This document shows, piece by piece, positions 63,883-64,000 of a DNA stretch of 64,000 nt. Source of the DNA: Streptomyces sp. NRRL S-340 (GTDB lineage: Bacteria; Actinomycetota; Actinomycetes; Streptomycetales; Streptomycetaceae). Both the position numbers and the translations under genes were made by a program. Numbering within the stretch: position 1 is the first letter of the stretch; each line of letters starts with the position of its first letter. Where the stretch lies: contig NZ_JOIY01000008.1 of assembly GCF_000720185.1 (NCBI RefSeq), positions 213,882 through 277,881 on the forward strand, given 5' to 3'. The notes beneath the pieces are model-generated. The model saw nothing but the letters and a program-made list of their open reading frames with translations. It was not told where the DNA came from and ran no database searches.

Positions 63883-63958
63883 GTGGCGACCGAGGCCGTT
63901 CGTGGCGACCGAGGCCGTCTGTGGCGACCGAGGCCGTTCGTGGCGACCGAGGCCGTCC
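63883..63958. repeat. Four 19-bp tandem repeats
   Basis: The unit GTGGCGACCGAGGCCGTTC occurs four times head-to-tail with changes only in the last two bases (TC, CT, TC, CC), followed by a decayed fifth copy. The 19-bp period is not a multiple of three, so it is not a coding repeat. Confidence 0.85.
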
Positions 63959-64000
63959 GTCGCGGCTGGAGGCCCGCCCGCCCTGGTCGAAGGCGCGCCT

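Overview
The window is high-GC, dense in genes and full of GTG starts and 4-bp ATGA/GTGA overlaps. SCO-type conserved families, a leaderless regulator, ECF sigma factor, NarL-type two-component pair and actinobacterial IS5/ISL3/Tn3 remnants all point to a Streptomyces or close relative. The mix of scarred mobile DNA, a biosynthetic island and single-gene metabolic loci resembles a chromosome arm. No rRNA, tRNA or CRISPR array was seen.

Layout. 0-2 kb: 3' part of a GH31 glycosidase with a strong terminator. 2-3.3 kb: remnants of a Tn3-like element (transposase tail, recombinase head). 3.4-5.6 kb: SCO6745-family and PEBP genes facing a GntR/FCD regulator. 5.6-14.4 kb: a graveyard of IS5 and ISL3 transposases, an AsnC tail, a homocitrate/isopropylmalate-synthase-like pseudogene and a broken FtsX permease, with a few small intact genes between them.

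14.5-31.8 kb: the centrepiece, 17 intact genes read leftward from one promoter near 31.8 kb, almost all overlapping. The reading is: transaldolase-like enzyme, phosphoheptose isomerase, heptose-7-phosphate kinase, heptose-bisphosphate phosphatase and nucleotidyltransferase make an NDP (probably GDP) D-glycero-D-manno-heptose. A DegT aminotransferase, SDR epimerase, a UDP-glucose-dehydrogenase homologue without its catalytic Cys, two Gfo/Idh/MocA proteins and an aldo-keto reductase tailor it. A GT4 glycosyltransferase and a zinc-type SerRS-like ligase would add sugar and aminoacyl units, a NodIJ/Drr-like ABC exporter would move the product, and a GH87-like beta-helix protein ends the operon. 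A divergent aminoglycoside/lincosamide-nucleotidyltransferase-like gene is a candidate self-resistance gene. I do not recognise the product; an amino-heptose metabolite or small glycoconjugate is the inference.

32-46 kb: degenerate DNA, an APC permease, an ACR3 arsenite pump, broken meta-cleavage genes (aldolase and acetaldehyde dehydrogenase), a membrane pair divergent from a NarL-type two-component system, an IS5 copy that appears to have truncated a LysR-like gene, two hypothetical genes and the N-terminal half of a Tn3 transposase. 46-51.5 kb: ECF sigma/hydrolase pair, then a decayed prophage piece with a terminase large subunit carrying part of an intein, and beside it an intact 64-residue protein strikingly like the UBA domain of eukaryotic/archaeal NAC-alpha. 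51.8-57.6 kb: two TetR-controlled loci with visible operators, and a glutaminase. 57.6-64 kb: a triple-Nudix protein among many frameshifted genes (methyltransferase, ABC half-transporter, EEP nuclease, aldo-keto reductase), ending in four 19-bp tandem repeats.

Many genes outside the heptose operon carry single-base frameshifts, several at homopolymers. True decay is favoured because 17 kb of the operon has none, but uncorrected long-read errors cannot be excluded from sequence alone.
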